From: Bacteroidota bacterium | GTDB lineage: Bacteria > Bacteroidota > Ignavibacteria > Tepidaquicellales > Tepidaquicellaceae | Assembly (NCBI GenBank): GCA_023429265.1 | Contig: JAEYVS010000083.1 | Location: 1-14,512 of the forward strand | DNA length: 14,512 nucleotides | Direction: 5' to 3' | Program-made: the position numbers and the translations under genes | The notes under the pieces: model-generated | Seen by the model: only the letters and a program-made list of their open reading frames with translations | What the model was told of the DNA's origin: nothing | Databases searched by the model: none | In this document: positions 14,377 to 14,512 of the stretch, piece by piece | How the letters are laid out: each line of letters opens with the position of its first letter | Numbering within the stretch: position 1 is the stretch's first letter

Positions 14377-14512
14377 AAGGTTTTATAAATTCATCATCCT
14401 AGCTTTATGTGCCGGAATATTATACGGATGCACACCCGGTGCTACTATTGACAGAACAATAAGTATTGAAGAAGTCAAACGAAATGTGAATAACAATTCG
14501 AGAAGAATAACA
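14366..14512 (+). CDS. Predicted lipoprotein, 3' end cut off by window
   Basis: An ATG at 14366, overlapping the C26 gene's end by 11 bases in another frame, opens a frame that stays open to the edge (49 codons). Residues 1-22 form a lipoprotein signal: M-T-H-K-R basic start, hydrophobic core (F-I-I-L-A-L-C-A-G-I) and the lipobox L-Y-G-C with C22. The following S-I-E-E-V-K-R-N-V-N-N-N-S-R-R-I-T resembles the first helix of LolA/LolB-like or DUF4292 outer-membrane lipoproteins, which begin with a similar E-x-V-x-x-N pattern. This is weak because so little is visible. Placement after lipid A genes fits an envelope role. Confidence 0.75.
   Translation, partial: MTHKRFYKFIILALCAGILYGCTPGATIDRTISIEEVKRNVNNNSRRIT

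Noticed and set aside
1..14512. CRISPR arrays, insertion sequences, phage or attachment-site signs
   Set aside because: I found no regular spaced repeats, transposase or integrase, and no repeat of the tRNA 3' end in the window that would mark an integrated element.

Overview
This AT-rich bacterial window encodes Gram-negative envelope and lipid A functions together with the chromosome-organising ATPase SMC. Three features point to the Bacteroidota/Chlorobiota/Ignavibacteriota group, most likely an Ignavibacteria-type lineage. They are a TolB-propeller/Omp85 barrel fusion, a small protein that looks like a type IX secretion sorting domain, and SD-poor genes with several TTG or GTG starts. The lineage is an inference from gene style, not from a marker gene.

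Layout. Positions 1-1785 (+) hold the 3' part of an outer-membrane protein with TolB-like propeller repeats and an Omp85/surface-antigen barrel. A strong hairpin at 1802-1835 separates it from a convergent lipoprotein gene (1847-2329, -). A second minus-strand gene (about 2456-2779 or 2821) encodes a stand-alone T9SS-sorting-domain/FlgD-like fold and has its own terminator (2392-2426). A 220-base AT-rich gap carries a repeated TGCATAAATTT motif and leads into tRNA-Arg(UCU) at 3042-3115. An SDR oxidoreductase (3153-3848) follows.

From 3916 to the right edge all genes are on the plus strand and tightly packed. The order is a membrane-anchored GH2/beta-glucuronidase-like protein with a polytopic C-terminal domain, then smc, a MtnX-like HAD phosphatase, lpxB, a DUF374 (LpxJ-like) acyltransferase, lpxK, a class I glutamine-amidotransferase-like C26 hydrolase, and the start of a lipoprotein. 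Junctions from smc onward are 0-27 bases or overlaps. The GH2-like gene ends 3 bases before the smc TTG start. This suggests one long transcript.

How they fit together: lpxB makes the lipid A disaccharide, lpxK phosphorylates it at the 4' position, and the DUF374 protein between them is well placed to add a secondary acyl chain. The HAD and C26 enzymes have no obvious place in that route. The most unusual protein is the GH2-like one. All three GH2 domains can be followed, but both catalytic glutamates are replaced by aspartate and the domain is fixed in the membrane. It may be a degenerate or re-purposed carbohydrate-binding protein.
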